From Bacteroidota bacterium (GTDB lineage Bacteria; Bacteroidota; Bacteroidia; AKYH767-A; 2013-40CM-41-45): a stretch of DNA of 64,000 bases. Both the position numbers and the translations under genes were made by a program. The DNA is taken from contig JADJFC010000003.1 in assembly GCA_016708785.1 (NCBI GenBank), positions 531,128 to 595,127 on the forward strand, written 5' to 3'. A model generated the notes under the pieces. The model had not been told where the DNA came from and did no database searches. It saw only the letters and a program-made list of their open reading frames with translations. Below, piece by piece: positions 1 to 9,109 of the stretch; within the stretch, counting starts at the first letter, position 1; each line of letters opens with the position of its first letter.

Positions 1-31
1 AACAGTCAGCTGTTTCCAACCTTTTCAAAAA

Positions 32-356
32 CGCCCTCTGAGGGTCGCCAAAAATGGTAGAAGAAAATGTGACTGAACAAACCGACCCCAGAGGGGCAGT
101 CATATTGGTAGAAAAATGTGATCCCAAGAATTTCGACCCCGGAGGGGTCGTATATTTTTGATATTCCCAATCAATAATTGCGATCAATTAATTTGAAATA
201 TCGTTCCTATTTTCACATCCGATTCCCCTGGGTCGATCGAATATTACATTTTTTTCTTTATGCGACCCCTCTGGGGTCGAAACTATATTTCATTTCGCTA
301 CCAATACCCCTCCGTGCGACTTTAAACATATTTCATTTCGACTACCTCTGAGTCGA
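32..356. repeat. Cluster of GACCCC-GGGGTC palindromic repeats
   Basis: About six degenerate copies of a short palindrome, core CGACCCC-N-GGGGTCG, lie at roughly 32-47, 83-99, 134-150, 222-240, 263-280 and 339-355. Several are followed by a TTGGTAGAAAAATG-like tail, or preceded by its complement. The same core and tail recur near 39160-39220, and a weaker copy lies near 38288. No gene is visible in 1-519. Similar dispersed intergenic palindromes are common in Bacteroidota; whether they are mobile or act as RNA hairpins cannot be told from the sequence. Confidence 0.75.
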
Positions 357-519
357 GGAAAGTCTGGAGTTCACCCCAACTTTATTCCAACTTTTTTATG
401 AGATTGCCCAACTTTTGAAATGAAATAGTTGTCTGGTAAAGAAAAAGTAAAAAAAAGCAAAAAAAAAGACCGGACATTGCCGATCTTTTTTCTTTATCTT
501 TTTTACGTTTTAATTAACC

Positions 520-2525
520 TTATGCATCGATCTTCGCATACTTCGCATTTTTCTCGATGAACTCTCTGCGTGGTGGAACATCATCGCCCATCAACATTGA
601 GAATACACGATCTGCTTCAACAGCGCTGTCAATTGCAACCTGGCGAAGTGTGCGCGTTGCAGGGTTCATCGTTGTTTCCCAAAGCTGCTCAGCATTCATC
701 TCTCCAAGACCCTTGTAACGTTGAGTATTTACATTCTCTTCTTTTCCGTCACCGGCCAAGGCTTTGATGGCAGCAATACGTTGTTCATCAGTCCAGGCAT
801 ATGTTTGCTCTTTTCCTTTCTTCACCAAATAAAGTGGTGGTGTAGCGATATATAAATAACCTTGTTCTACTAATTCACGCATATGGCGGAAGAAGAAAGT
901 AAGAATCAATGTTGTGATGTGAGAACCATCGACATCGGCATCGGTCATGATGACGATCTTATGATAACGAAGTTTGTCCATATTCAACGGACGACCTTCT
1001 TTACTGTCATCACGGAAGACTCCGAGTGCAGTAAAAATATTCCGGATCTCTTCGTTTTCATAGATGCGATATTCCATTGCTTTCTCAACGTTAAGGATCT
1101 TACCTCTCAATGGAAGGATTGCCTGGAATGAACGGTTACGACCTTGTTTAGCTGTACCGCCGGCAGAATCTCCCTCGACCAAGTATAATTCGCAAATAGA
1201 AGGATCGCTATCACTACAATCGGAAAGTTTTCCCGGAAGTCCTGTTCCTTGAAGTACATTTTTACGCTGTACCATTTCACGCGCCTTGCGGGCAGCATGA
1301 CGAGCAGTAGCAGCAAGAATAACTTTATCGACAATTGTTCTTGCTTCACGTGGGTGTTCTTCCAGATAAGCACTAACATATCACTCACAGCCTGATCAAC
1401 AGCACCCATTACTTCGTTGTTACCAAGTTTGGTTTTTGTCTGTCCTTCAAATTGCGGCTCCTGAACTTTTACTGATACAATAGCTGTTAGTCCCTCACGG
1501 AAGTCATCGCCGTTGATCTCAAATTTCAATTTGTCAAAGTAACCTGATTTATCAGCATACGATTTCAAAGTACGTGTTAACGCTCTTCTGAAACCGGATA
1601 GATGTGTTCCCCCTTCGTGTGTATTGATATTATTCACATAAGAATAAATATTCTCAGTGAACGTAGTAGTGTATTGCATTGCAACTTCAACCGGAATGCC
1701 TGCACGTTCGCCTTCCATATAGATTGGCTCCGGTGTAAGTTTTTCACGGTTCTCGTCGAGATATTCTACGAATTCTCTTAGTCCACCCAGACTCAAGTAT
1801 GAATCTTTCGGATGATTACCATCTGCATCAGGATTACGTAGATCTTCAATATTTAAATTGATGCCTTTATTTAAAAATGACAACTCACGTAAACGTGTTG
1901 CAAGAATGTCGTAGTGATAATCAGTTGTAATAAAAATAGAAGCATCAGGAGTAAATGTTTGTGTTGTTCCTGTTCTGCTTGTTTCTCCAACAACTTTTAC
2001 ATCATACAATGGTTTTCCGCAAGAATATTCCTGAACGAAAATTTTTCCTTCACGGTGAACTTCTGTTTTCAAATGAGATGAAAGTGCATTTACACAAGAC
2101 ACACCGACACCATGTAATCCACCGGAAACCTTATAGGAGTCTTTATCGAACTTACCACCGGCATGCAGAACGGTCATAACGACCTCTAGAGCGCTTTTTT
2201 TCTCCTTCGCATGATAATCGGTCGGAATACCTCGTCCATCGTCCGTAACACGAATAATATTGCCCGGCAAGATAGAAACATCAATGTTCTTGCAATAACC
2301 GGCAAGAGCCTCGTCAATTGAGTTATCTACAACTTCATATACGAGATGATGAAGCCCTTTAAAGCCTATATCACCAATATACATGGCAGGGCGCTTTCGC
2401 ACCGCTTCCAGACCTTCCAATACCTGGATCGAATCTGCTGAATAACTGTTGTTGCTTTTTTTCACTTCTTGTCCGTCGCCGACGTTGTCGGTTGGTTTCA
2501 CTTGGTCGTTTATCAATTCACCCAT
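520..2525 (-). CDS. gyrB: DNA gyrase subunit B, with one frame break
   Basis: ATPase subunit of type II topoisomerase; with GyrA it introduces negative supercoils. The N-terminal half carries the GHKL ATP site (EVVDNSIDEALAGY, DDGRGIP, GLHGVGVSCVNALS). The C-terminal half has the TOPRIM motifs LVEGDSAGG and DADVDGSHI and the end motif QRYKGLGEMN. The two halves are in different frames. The break is near 1374-1380, where adding one base gives the expected AYLEEHPREARTIVDK continuation. Combined length is about 668 aa, normal for the family in Bacteroidota. The start MGELINDQ precedes the conserved VLEGLEAVRKRPAMYIGD by about 35 residues. GyrB is essential, so the break is most likely a one-base sequence deletion. 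ParE is the other family member; the TOPRIM and C-terminal context favour GyrB. Confidence 0.93.
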
Positions 2526-2964
2526 TTTTAGTACTCTTTTCCCCCCAGATTTTCCCCGAAATAATATTGGAAATTATGGACCTTTTTGGCCTAAAACCTA
2601 ACGTTTTCAAGCCTTTTCCATTGTTTGTAAAGCTACAAAAATGACCCCAATTTAACAAGAGAATGCATGGTTTTTTAACGAGTTTTTACCGCTTTTTTGG
2701 AAATAGGAGGGGGAAATTCAGGTCAAAGTTCAAGGGTCAAAGGCCATTTTTGGCAAAGCCAAAAGGCAAAAATCAGAAGTAAAAAATGGCGGTTAAAAAA
2801 TTATTCTTTGCAATTTTGTTTAAGGTTTTAAGTTTAAAATTGAGACATTTCTTGTTGCAAATATATTCAACAATTAAACAGCAAATTTCGAAGCAAAATT
2901 TTTGAATAACTTCCGCATTAAACTTAAACTTTAAACAAAAAAACTTTGAACCTTAAACCTTGAA
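2526..2964. other. Intergenic spacer between dnaX and gyrB
   Basis: No gene was found in these 439 bases. They are A/T-rich and hold degenerate copies of the GGTCAAAG/CAAGGGTCAAAGG motif (about 2723-2742), which forms a perfect hairpin at 6306-6369. TTTAAG/CTTAAA-rich stretches near 2820-2840 and 2925-2965 look like further eroded inverted repeats. No clear TAnnTTTG promoter for gyrB was recognised. Confidence 0.5.
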
Positions 2965-4833
2965 CTAATACTCAATCTCCAGATCAAACGACTTCTTCAA
3001 ATCGTTCATTGCCGGATTGATCTCTGCAAGTTTTTTAAATTTTTCGGATGGAGTGTATGCAGGGCCTTCAGATGCTTCATTGATATTTACGATGATCGTC
3101 AGACTGATCTTGAAATTCGACAACGCTTTACGTAGGTAAATTAGCAATTCCAGTTTCTCTTCATTCAAATCCTTTCTGCAGCAGCACTATCAACAATAAA
3201 ACTTAGTTCAAAATTTTCACCTACTGTTGGCTTTCTTTTTCATGGCAGCCGATAATGTCATGCGACCATGTTTCTCTAATTTATCTGCATAACTTCTCCA
3301 AAGACCTTCTAACATTGGTTGATCGAATGCGGCAGACAAATCAGGAACATCTTCTTCAGGCTTTACCTCAGTGATTTTTTCTGTAGTGCCATTCAAGGTG
3401 TCCTTAATGGAAATGGATTTTTTATAAGAGGAGCAGAGCACGAGTTGAAGTTGTAGCTGTAGTTTTTGGTGCGTCCGGATTAGCATGTACCGGAGCTGTT
3501 GTAATTGAAGACACCTTTGGTGCTTCTACAGGTGAAACTACAGACGGTTCAATTTTGGCTGAAACAGGTCCGGAAGCAGTCGGATTCGTTATTGGCTGTA
3601 TAGATTGCGGCGGTGCTGCCTGCGGCGATGCCGCCTGTGGCGATGCTACTTGTGGCGATGCTACTTGCTGCGTTGACGGTGCAACAGCATTTATTGGGAG
3701 TTCAATTTTTTTTTTAACACCTTCTGAAGGTGTTCCCAATGTTTGATTACTCGTACACATTTTCATCAATGTGAGTTCTATGTGTAATCGTTGATTTTTT
3801 GCTGAACGATATTGATAATCTGCCTTTGCAGCAAGGTCAAGTTGTGCAAGAAGCCAATTGGCATTACATGCAATTGCTTGCACACGATATTTTTCTTTTA
3901 CTGAAGGACTCACTTCTAAAAGTGAAAGAGTGATTTGATCCTTACAAACTAAAAGATCACGAAAGTGAGAAGCTAGTCCGTTAATGAAATTATGAGCATC
4001 GAAACCATGATTCAGGATGTCATTGAATTCCATCAATACATCAGGAATGTTCTCTGCTAAGAGATTATCAGTAATTCTGAAATAATAATCATAATCTAGA
4101 ATGTTCAGATTCTCAATTACATCTTTGTAGGTAAGATTATTTCCTGCAAAAGAAACCAGTTGATCAAAAATACCAATGAGTCACGTAAAGCTCCTTCAGC
4201 CTTCTGCGCTATGATGTGTAATGCATCTACTTCTGCTGTTACACCTTCACTGATTGCTACATGCTGTAAATGACTTACAATGTTTTCAACGGAAATTCTG
4301 CTGAAGTCAAAGATCTGACAACGGGATAAAATCGTTGGAATGATCTTGTGTTTTTCAGTCGTTGCAAGAATGAAAATTGCATAAGATGGTGGTTCTTCCA
4401 ATGTCTTGAGAAAAGCATTAAAGGCAGCAACGGAAAGCATGTGAACCTCATCGATGATATACACTTTGTATTTCCCCATCTGTGGTGCATAGCGCACCTG
4501 ATCAACCAATGCGCGGATGTCATCAACGGAATTGTTACTTGCTGCATCTAATTCGTAAATGTTCAGGGAATGTCCTTCATTGAATGCAAGACACATTTCG
4601 CACGTATTACACGCTTCAACTTCAGCTGAAACGTTTGTGCAATTGATCGTCTTTGCCAGAATTCGCGCTGTAGTGGTTTTTCCAACTCCACGTGGGCCTG
4701 TGAAAAGGAATGCCTGCGCAAGATGATTATTGCGAATCGCATTCTTAAGCGTATTGGTAATATTCGGTTGCCCGACAACAGTGTTAAATGTAATCGGACG
4801 ATATTTTCTGGCACTTACAACAAATTTTTCCAT
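2965..4833 (-). CDS. dnaX: DNA polymerase III subunit gamma/tau, with about four frame breaks
   Basis: Clamp-loader ATPase of the replicative polymerase. The N-terminus shows ARKYRP, Walker A GPRGVGKTT, a four-Cys zinc module (NCTN to EACNTCEMC), Walker B YIIDEVHML, sensor LATTEKHKIIPTILSRCQIF and the ALRDSL motif. A collar domain and a Ser/Pro/Gln-rich linker with tandem pentapeptides (VASPQ, VASPQ, AASPQ, AAPPQ; 15-nt repeats near 3605-3672) follow, then a tau-like C-terminal domain. Frame breaks lie near 4178, 3425, 3230 and 3176. Single-base corrections at 4178 and 3176 restore FDQLVSFAGNNLTYKDV and AAERDLNEEKLEL. Several breaks sit at short homopolymers, so they look like sequencing errors. 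None is at a typical A-AAA-AAG programmed slippage site. Reconstructed length is about 620 aa. Confidence 0.9.
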
Positions 4834-4876
4834 TGGGTAAACCCTCGTTTTGTGAGGGATGCTAAGATAGTGAAAA

Positions 4877-4970
4877 TCGAGATTCGTGAATAGAAAATCG
4901 TGGATCGAAAATCGAATGCCGGATCAAAGCTCAACTTCGAATTACGATTCACGATTTTCGAATTACAAAT
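4877..4970. repeat. Degenerate CGATTTTCGAATTAC-type inverted repeat
   Basis: Between dnaX and the HU gene, blocks such as GATTCGTGAAT, AAAATCG and TCGAAAATCG are followed by inverted counterparts CGAATTACGATTCACG and ATTTTCGAATTAC. The same vocabulary recurs at 5440-5487, 61150-61185 and 62640-62740, so this is a dispersed low-complexity intergenic repeat family. It may lie in the leader of dnaX or HU, but no promoter was assigned. Confidence 0.5.
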
Positions 4971-5105
4971 AAGGCAATAGTTTTCAACAATATGGGGTTT
5001 TTATCAACATTTGCACCTCAAAATTTTGTGTAAGCATCATCTGCAACATACTTTTAACTCATCAATCACTAATTGAATATTAATCACTTAAAAAACTCGC
5101 GTAAA

Positions 5106-5378
5106 ATGAACAAAGCTGAATTGGTAGATGCTATGGCATCTGAAGCAAAAATTACCAAAGCTGATGCATCACGTGCTTTAGAAGCGTTTATGGTCGTTAC
5201 TTCTAAAACATTGAAAAAAGGAGAGCGCGTTGCTCTTATCGGTTTCGGAACTTTCACAGTAGCTAAGCGTTCTGCCCGCAATGGTCGTAACCCACAAACA
5301 GGCAAGCCGATCAAGATCGCTGCTAAGCGTGTGGCTAAATTCAAGGCAGGCGCTGAATTATCTGCAAAAGTGAAGTAA
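5106..5378 (+). CDS. HU-family DNA-binding protein
   Basis: Small histone-like protein of 90 aa that bends and compacts DNA as a dimer. It opens with MNKAELVDAMASEAKITKADA, typical of HU. The beta-arm region GFGTFTVAKRSARNGRNPQTGKPI contains the GRNPQTG signature and the intercalating proline. The ATG at 5106 is preferred over an upstream in-frame TTG at 5073 because the conserved family N-terminus begins exactly there. It is a single-gene unit followed by a hairpin terminator. IHF-like paralogues have the same fold; no feature favours IHF over HU. Confidence 0.93.
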   Translation: MNKAELVDAMASEAKITKADASRALEAFMVVTSKTLKKGERVALIGFGTFTVAKRSARNGRNPQTGKPIKIAAKRVAKFKAGAELSAKVK

Positions 5379-5392
5379 TCTTTTTTGCCGAA

Positions 5393-5432
5393 AAAATAAA
5401 AAACCTGCTACTCGTTGGCGGGTTTTTTTATT
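5393..5432 (+). terminator. Rho-independent terminator after the HU gene
   Basis: AACCTGC and GCGGGTT form a 7-bp stem (one G-T pair) with a 9-nt loop, flanked by an A-run before and a T-run after. It lies about 20 bases after the HU stop codon. Confidence 0.75.
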
Positions 5433-5497
5433 TGCCGAAATTCGTGAGTCGTAATTCGAATTACAATTCTCGAATCTCGAATTACAATATTTTTCTA

Positions 5498-5505
5498 TAG
5501 CTTTG
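5498..5505 (+). promoter_or_regulatory. Bacteroidota -7 element TAGCTTTG upstream of paaG
   Basis: TAGCTTTG matches the TAnnTTTG consensus exactly and ends 4 bases before the paaG ATG. With the usual 6-7 base offset, transcription would start at or beside the start codon, predicting a leaderless or nearly leaderless mRNA. No good TTG/TTTG -33 element was found at 17-23 bases upstream, so confidence is moderate. Confidence 0.5.
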
Positions 5506-5509
5506 TTTT

Positions 5510-6283
5510 ATGCTAATCAATTACCAACTCGACGGCTCCGTCGCTCGTATCACTCTCAACCGTCCAGACAAATTCAACAGCTTCAATCGTGAGATGGCGC
5601 TAGAACTCCAAGCCGCTTTGAAGGATGCTCAAAGAGATGAAAACGTTCGCGCAATTTATATTACAGGAGAAGGTAAAGCTTTTTGTGCCGGACAAGATCT
5701 TGCAGAAGCTATCGATCCAAGCGGTCCGGGAATTGAGAAAATTGTCGCCGAACATTATAACCCAATTGTCCTTCTTCTTCGCACAATTGAAAAACCAATC
5801 GTTTGTGCTGTGAATGGTGTTGCAGCAGGAGCAGGGGCAAATATTTCTTTTGCATGTGATATTACTTTCGCTGCGAAGTCGGCAAGTTTTATTCAGGCTT
5901 TCAGTAAGATCGGTTTAGTACCCGATAGTGGGGGAACATATACATTGCCTCGTCTCATAGGATTTCAACAAGCAACGGCTCTAATGATGCTTGGCGATAA
6001 AGTTGGTGCAGAAGATGCCATGAAAATGGGAATGATCTATAAAGTTGTTGATGACGCTGACCTACAAACAACCGCTTTTCAAACGGCTAAAACACTTTCC
6101 GAAATGCCAACCAAAGGTCTTGGACTTACTAAACGCCTTCTCAATAAATCGTTCAGTAATACTTTCGAAAATCAACTGCAACAGGAAATGATGTTGCAAG
6201 CCGAAGCCGGACAAACACATGATTATAATGAAGGAGTGAAGGCGTTTCTCGAAAAGCGGAAACCGATCTTTACCGGAAAGTAA
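5510..6283 (+). CDS. paaG: PaaG-like 1,2-epoxyphenylacetyl-CoA isomerase (crotonase family)
   Basis: Crotonase-superfamily protein of 257 aa. In aerobic phenylacetate breakdown PaaG converts ring-1,2-epoxyphenylacetyl-CoA to oxepin-CoA. Visible motifs are the CoA/oxyanion segment AFCAGQDL (about 57-64), NGVAAGAG (about 102-109) and GLVPDSGGT (about 135-143). The Asp in VPDSGG fits the catalytic Asp of PaaG-type isomerases; typical hydratases have Glu pairs. The start gives a standard N-terminus (MLINYQLDGSVARITLNRP). It converges on paaDCBA, separated by a strong palindrome, and this neighbourhood supports the assignment over a generic enoyl-CoA hydratase. Confidence 0.88.
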   Translation: MLINYQLDGSVARITLNRPDKFNSFNREMALELQAALKDAQRDENVRAIYITGEGKAFCAGQDLAEAIDPSGPGIEKIVAEHYNPIVLLLRTIEKPIVCAVNGVAAGAGANISFACDITFAAKSASFIQAFSKIGLVPDSGGTYTLPRLIGFQQATALMMLGDKVGAEDAMKMGMIYKVVDDADLQTTAFQTAKTLSEMPTKGLGLTKRLLNKSFSNTFENQLQQEMMLQAEAGQTHDYNEGVKAFLEKRKPIFTGK

Positions 6284-6305
6284 ATGAAATGGGTCAAAAG
6301 ATAAG

Positions 6306-6369
6306 GGTCAAAGGTCAAGGGTCAAAGGTTAGTAGTGCAGTACTTACCTTTGACCCTTGACCTTTGACC
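6306..6369. terminator. 24-bp perfect inverted repeat between convergent paaG and paaD
   Basis: Arms at 6306-6329 and 6346-6369 are perfectly complementary over 24 bases, around a 16-nt loop. They are built from GGTCAAAGG/CAAGGGTCAAAGGT units. The position between two convergent genes fits a bidirectional terminator. The same unit also appears as isolated copies at about 2723-2742 and near 18770-18830, so it is also a dispersed repeat. No T-run follows, so factor-independent termination is uncertain. Confidence 0.6.
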
Positions 6370-6381
6370 TGATTAAATTTA

Positions 6382-6873
6382 TCAATGACATTTAAAATGA
6401 TCAAACGGCTCCAGACAATCTTTGCATTTGTATAGTGCTTTACATGCAGTTGATCCGAACTGACTTATCAATTCAGTATTTGTACTATTGCATCTTGGAC
6501 AATACACATGGCGATTTAATAAAATGTTTTTGTCGGAACTTGATTTTTCAGGAGGAGAAATTCCATACACGCGCAATTTCTCTTTTGCTTCGTCAGAGAT
6601 CCAGTCTGTTGTCCATACCGGAGAAAAAACAGTTTTGATTTCTACCGGACCAATATCATGTTTACTTAAAATTTCTTTGATATCGTTTTCAATTGCCTTC
6701 ATCGCAGGGCAACCGCTATATGTTGGGGTAATTGAAATTAAAATTTTGTCGTCCTTTATCGAGACCTCACGCAAAATACCCAGATCTTCAATCGTAATAA
6801 CAGGAATCTCAGGATCCGGAATGCCGGCTATCAGGTTGTAAATTTCTTTTTCTGAATAGTTTGTTTTGTTCAT
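6382..6873 (-). CDS. paaD: PaaD, phenylacetyl-CoA epoxidase accessory protein
   Basis: 163-aa protein with an N-terminal MIP18/DUF59 domain (IPDPEIPVITIEDLGILREV; PTYSGCPAM) and a C-terminal zinc ribbon: YCPRCNS around residue 125, then ACKALYKCKDCLEPF. This combination is characteristic of PaaD, thought to help mature or assemble the metal centres of the phenylacetyl-CoA epoxidase complex. It is the last gene of the paaABCD operon, 10 bases behind paaC. A SufT-like Fe-S factor is the alternative, but the zinc ribbon and operon support PaaD. Confidence 0.93.
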   Translation of the reverse strand: MNKTNYSEKEIYNLIAGIPDPEIPVITIEDLGILREVSIKDDKILISITPTYSGCPAMKAIENDIKEILSKHDIGPVEIKTVFSPVWTTDWISDEAKEKLRVYGISPPEKSSSDKNILLNRHVYCPRCNSTNTELISQFGSTACKALYKCKDCLEPFDHFKCH

Positions 6874-6883
6874 TTGTGTTTAA

Positions 6884-7644
6884 TTACCACTCTACTCCGG
6901 GAAAAGATCTTGGCAAAACCTGCATCTCTGCAAGTAAATGTCCCAGATGCTCTGTGTGCATTCCTGTTACACTTCCGCCAATCATAAATCCTTCTTGTGG
7001 TATTGTTAATGTTGCAGTTTCAAAGATCTCACGGATTTTTTTATCCCAACTTGTTTTTACAACATCCATATCGACAGCTATTCCTGCTTTCTTTAAGTCT
7101 GCATCGATTTGATCGGTCTCAAAAAGATCGCCCGTGTATTTCACAGTGTATCGACTGCTTCCAATGTACGAACATGACTTTCTTCTGTTCCATCACCAAA
7201 TCGAATGGTCCATTCACTGCTATGGCGAACATGATAAGTCACTTCTTTCAATGATTTCTCTGCTAATGCTGCAAAGGTCTCATCTTTACTTTTCATTAAT
7301 TCAGTATAGAAATAGTATTGATAAACACTTAGAAACAACTGACGAATCATCGTCTGTGCATAATCGCCATTGGGTTGTTCTGCCATCAATCTGTTTTTAA
7401 ATGTTCTCGCTTCACGGAAAAATGCAAGATCATCTTCACTTCGACCATTACCTTCTTTCTCGCCTGCATAAGTGAGAAATGCACGTGACTGACCGATCAG
7501 ATCGAGAGAAATATTTGTAAGTGCAATGTCTTCTTCCAGGATTGGACCATGTCCACACCATTCAGCGAGACGTTGACCGAGAATCAAACTAGTATCTCCA
7601 ATCCTTAATGCATATTCAGCAATATTTTTATTTAATTCAGACAT
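6884..7644 (-). CDS. paaC: PaaC, phenylacetyl-CoA epoxidase structural subunit, one frame break
   Basis: Non-catalytic ferritin-like subunit that pairs with PaaA in the epoxidase. The first 167 residues (MSELNKNIAEYALRIGD, LILGQRLAEWCGHGP, ALTNISLDLIGQSR, YHVRHSSEW) are in one frame. The remainder (KYTGDLFETDQID to GRMHTEHLG-like MHTEHLGHLLAEMQVLPRSFPG) is in another. Restoring one G near 7144 gives EAVDTLWKYTGDLF and a protein of about 253 aa, the normal PaaC length. It lies 27 bases after paaB. I read the break as a deletion within a GG pair, not gene decay. Confidence 0.92.
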
Positions 7645-7671
7645 AAGTGGGTGTTGATTCTGATTTTTTAA

Positions 7672-7956
7672 TTACTCGAAATTTGCTCCGGGTGTTTTGT
7701 AGAAATTTGGATGTCTATAGATCTTATCGTTGCTTGGATCAAAGAATGAACCTGCTTCTTCAGGTGTTGGACTTACAATACAATCTGCAGGAACCACCCA
7801 CAAACATGTTGCTTCACCACGTCTTGAATAAACATCACGCGCATTTTGCAATGCCATTTCTTTGTCAGGTGCGTGAACACTTCCTGCATGCTCAAAGGGT
7901 AATCCTGCACGTCTTTGCGTGAATACTTCCCATAATGGCCATTCTGATGCACTCAT
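7672..7956 (-). CDS. paaB: PaaB, phenylacetyl-CoA epoxidase bridging subunit
   Basis: 94-aa protein starting MSASEWPLWEVFTQRRAGLP, with FEHAGSVHAPDKEMALQNARDVYSRR and WVVPADCIVSP in the positions expected for PaaB. The small subunit is known to bridge PaaA-PaaC heterodimers and is needed for activity in vivo. The reading frame extends upstream to 8058, but that part overlaps paaA. The start at 7956 lies 16 bases after the paaA stop and matches the family N-terminus. Confidence 0.94.
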   Translation of the reverse strand: MSASEWPLWEVFTQRRAGLPFEHAGSVHAPDKEMALQNARDVYSRRGEATCLWVVPADCIVSPTPEEAGSFFDPSNDKIYRHPNFYKTPGANFE

Positions 7957-7972
7957 TTTTTCTATTTTATTT

Positions 7973-8923
7973 TTAAGCTGCTTTTGTCTTCGAAGCCTTT
8001 TTTCTTGCATATGCATTGGCTGCTTCGCGTACCCATGCACCATTTTCATGTGCATCACGTCTGGCTTTCATTCTCTCTTTATTACAGATTCCTCTTCCAT
8101 TGATCACATTATTGAATTCAACCCAATTGATCTCGCCATGTGAATAGTGGCGAGTCTCTTCATCCCATTTCAGATCTTTGTCAGGAACTGTTAATCCTAT
8201 ATTCTCTGCTTGAGGAATTGTTCGATCAATGAATCGTTGACGCAATTCATCATTGCTGTATTTTTTTACTTTCCACTTGATCAACTCAGCACTGTTTGGT
8301 GAATTGTTATCGGATGGACCAAACATCATAAGTGATGGCCACCAAAAACGATTGATAGAATCTTGTGCCATTTCTCTTTGCTCCTTCGAACCTTTCATCA
8401 ACGTTGCAAGAATTTCATATCCTTGCTTATGATGAAAATTTTCTTCTTTGCAAATTCTTACCATGGCACGTGCATATGGACCATACGATCCTTTTGCTAA
8501 TGCTGTCTGATTTACGATCGCTGCTCCATCAACCAACCATCCGATCGCACCAATATCTGCCCAAGTAAGAGTAGGGTAGTTGAAGATGCTTGAATATTTT
8601 GCTTTGCCCGTGAGGAAATCGCCCATGACCTGATCACGACTTATTCCAAGAGTTTCAGTGCCGCTATAAATATACAAACCATGTCCTGCTTCATCCTGTA
8701 CCTTTGCAAGTAAAACAGCTTTTCTTCTTAAGCTAGGAGCCCGTGTGATCCAGTTGCCTTCCGGTAACATGCCAACAATTTCTGAATGTGCATGCTGACT
8801 CATCATTCTGATCAGTTGCTTTCGATATCTTTCAGGCATCCAGTCTTTCGGCTCAATGATCTCACCTTTATCAATTCGCTCCTGGAATTTTAATTCCAAC
8901 TCTTCCTCTGATAGTATTTTCAT
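7973..8923 (-). CDS. paaA: PaaA, phenylacetyl-CoA epoxidase catalytic subunit
   Basis: 316-aa ferritin-like di-iron oxygenase subunit that epoxidises the ring of phenylacetyl-CoA. Metal-binding and core motifs are visible: MMSQHAHSEIVGMLPEG (about 40-56), AKVQDEAGHGLY (about 73-84), CKEENFHHKQGYEI (about 159-172). It is the first gene of paaABCD and has a consensus promoter upstream. A lysine/alanine-rich tail (RKKASKTKAA) is unremarkable. The electron-transfer subunit PaaE expected after paaD is absent here; the next genes are paaG and HU. Confidence 0.95.
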   Translation of the reverse strand: MKILSEEELELKFQERIDKGEIIEPKDWMPERYRKQLIRMMSQHAHSEIVGMLPEGNWITRAPSLRRKAVLLAKVQDEAGHGLYIYSGTETLGISRDQVMGDFLTGKAKYSSIFNYPTLTWADIGAIGWLVDGAAIVNQTALAKGSYGPYARAMVRICKEENFHHKQGYEILATLMKGSKEQREMAQDSINRFWWPSLMMFGPSDNNSPNSAELIKWKVKKYSNDELRQRFIDRTIPQAENIGLTVPDKDLKWDEETRHYSHGEINWVEFNNVINGRGICNKERMKARRDAHENGAWVREAANAYARKKASKTKAA

Positions 8924-9040
8924 TAATAGTGTTTTTAAAATTTAGATGTCATGAAAACCGACAAAAAGAACTCCTTGGGTAAATAAATAATACTTTTTGT
9001 GTCGAAATATGCCTGTTTTTTTATGACAATGTGGAGTAAA

Positions 9041-9071
9041 CAAAGCTAGTCTTTTTGCGTTTTTCTACAAA
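9041..9071 (-). promoter_or_regulatory. Promoter of the paaABCD operon
   Basis: On the minus strand TTTG (9071-9068), a 19-base spacer and TAGCTTTG (9048-9041) match the Bacteroidota consensus TTG/TTTG-N17-23-TAnnTTTG. Predicted transcription starts near 9034, leaving a leader of about 110 bases before paaA. The -7 octamer is identical to the one in front of paaG. Confidence 0.7.
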
Positions 9072-9109
9072 ATGGAAAAGTCCGAATTTTTGATTTACTT
9101 GCCTCTCAA

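Noticed and set aside
2965..4833. Programmed frameshifting in dnaX to make gamma and tau
   Set aside because: There are about four breaks at different places, none at an A-AAA-AAG type site with a stimulating hairpin. Error-type indels explain them better.
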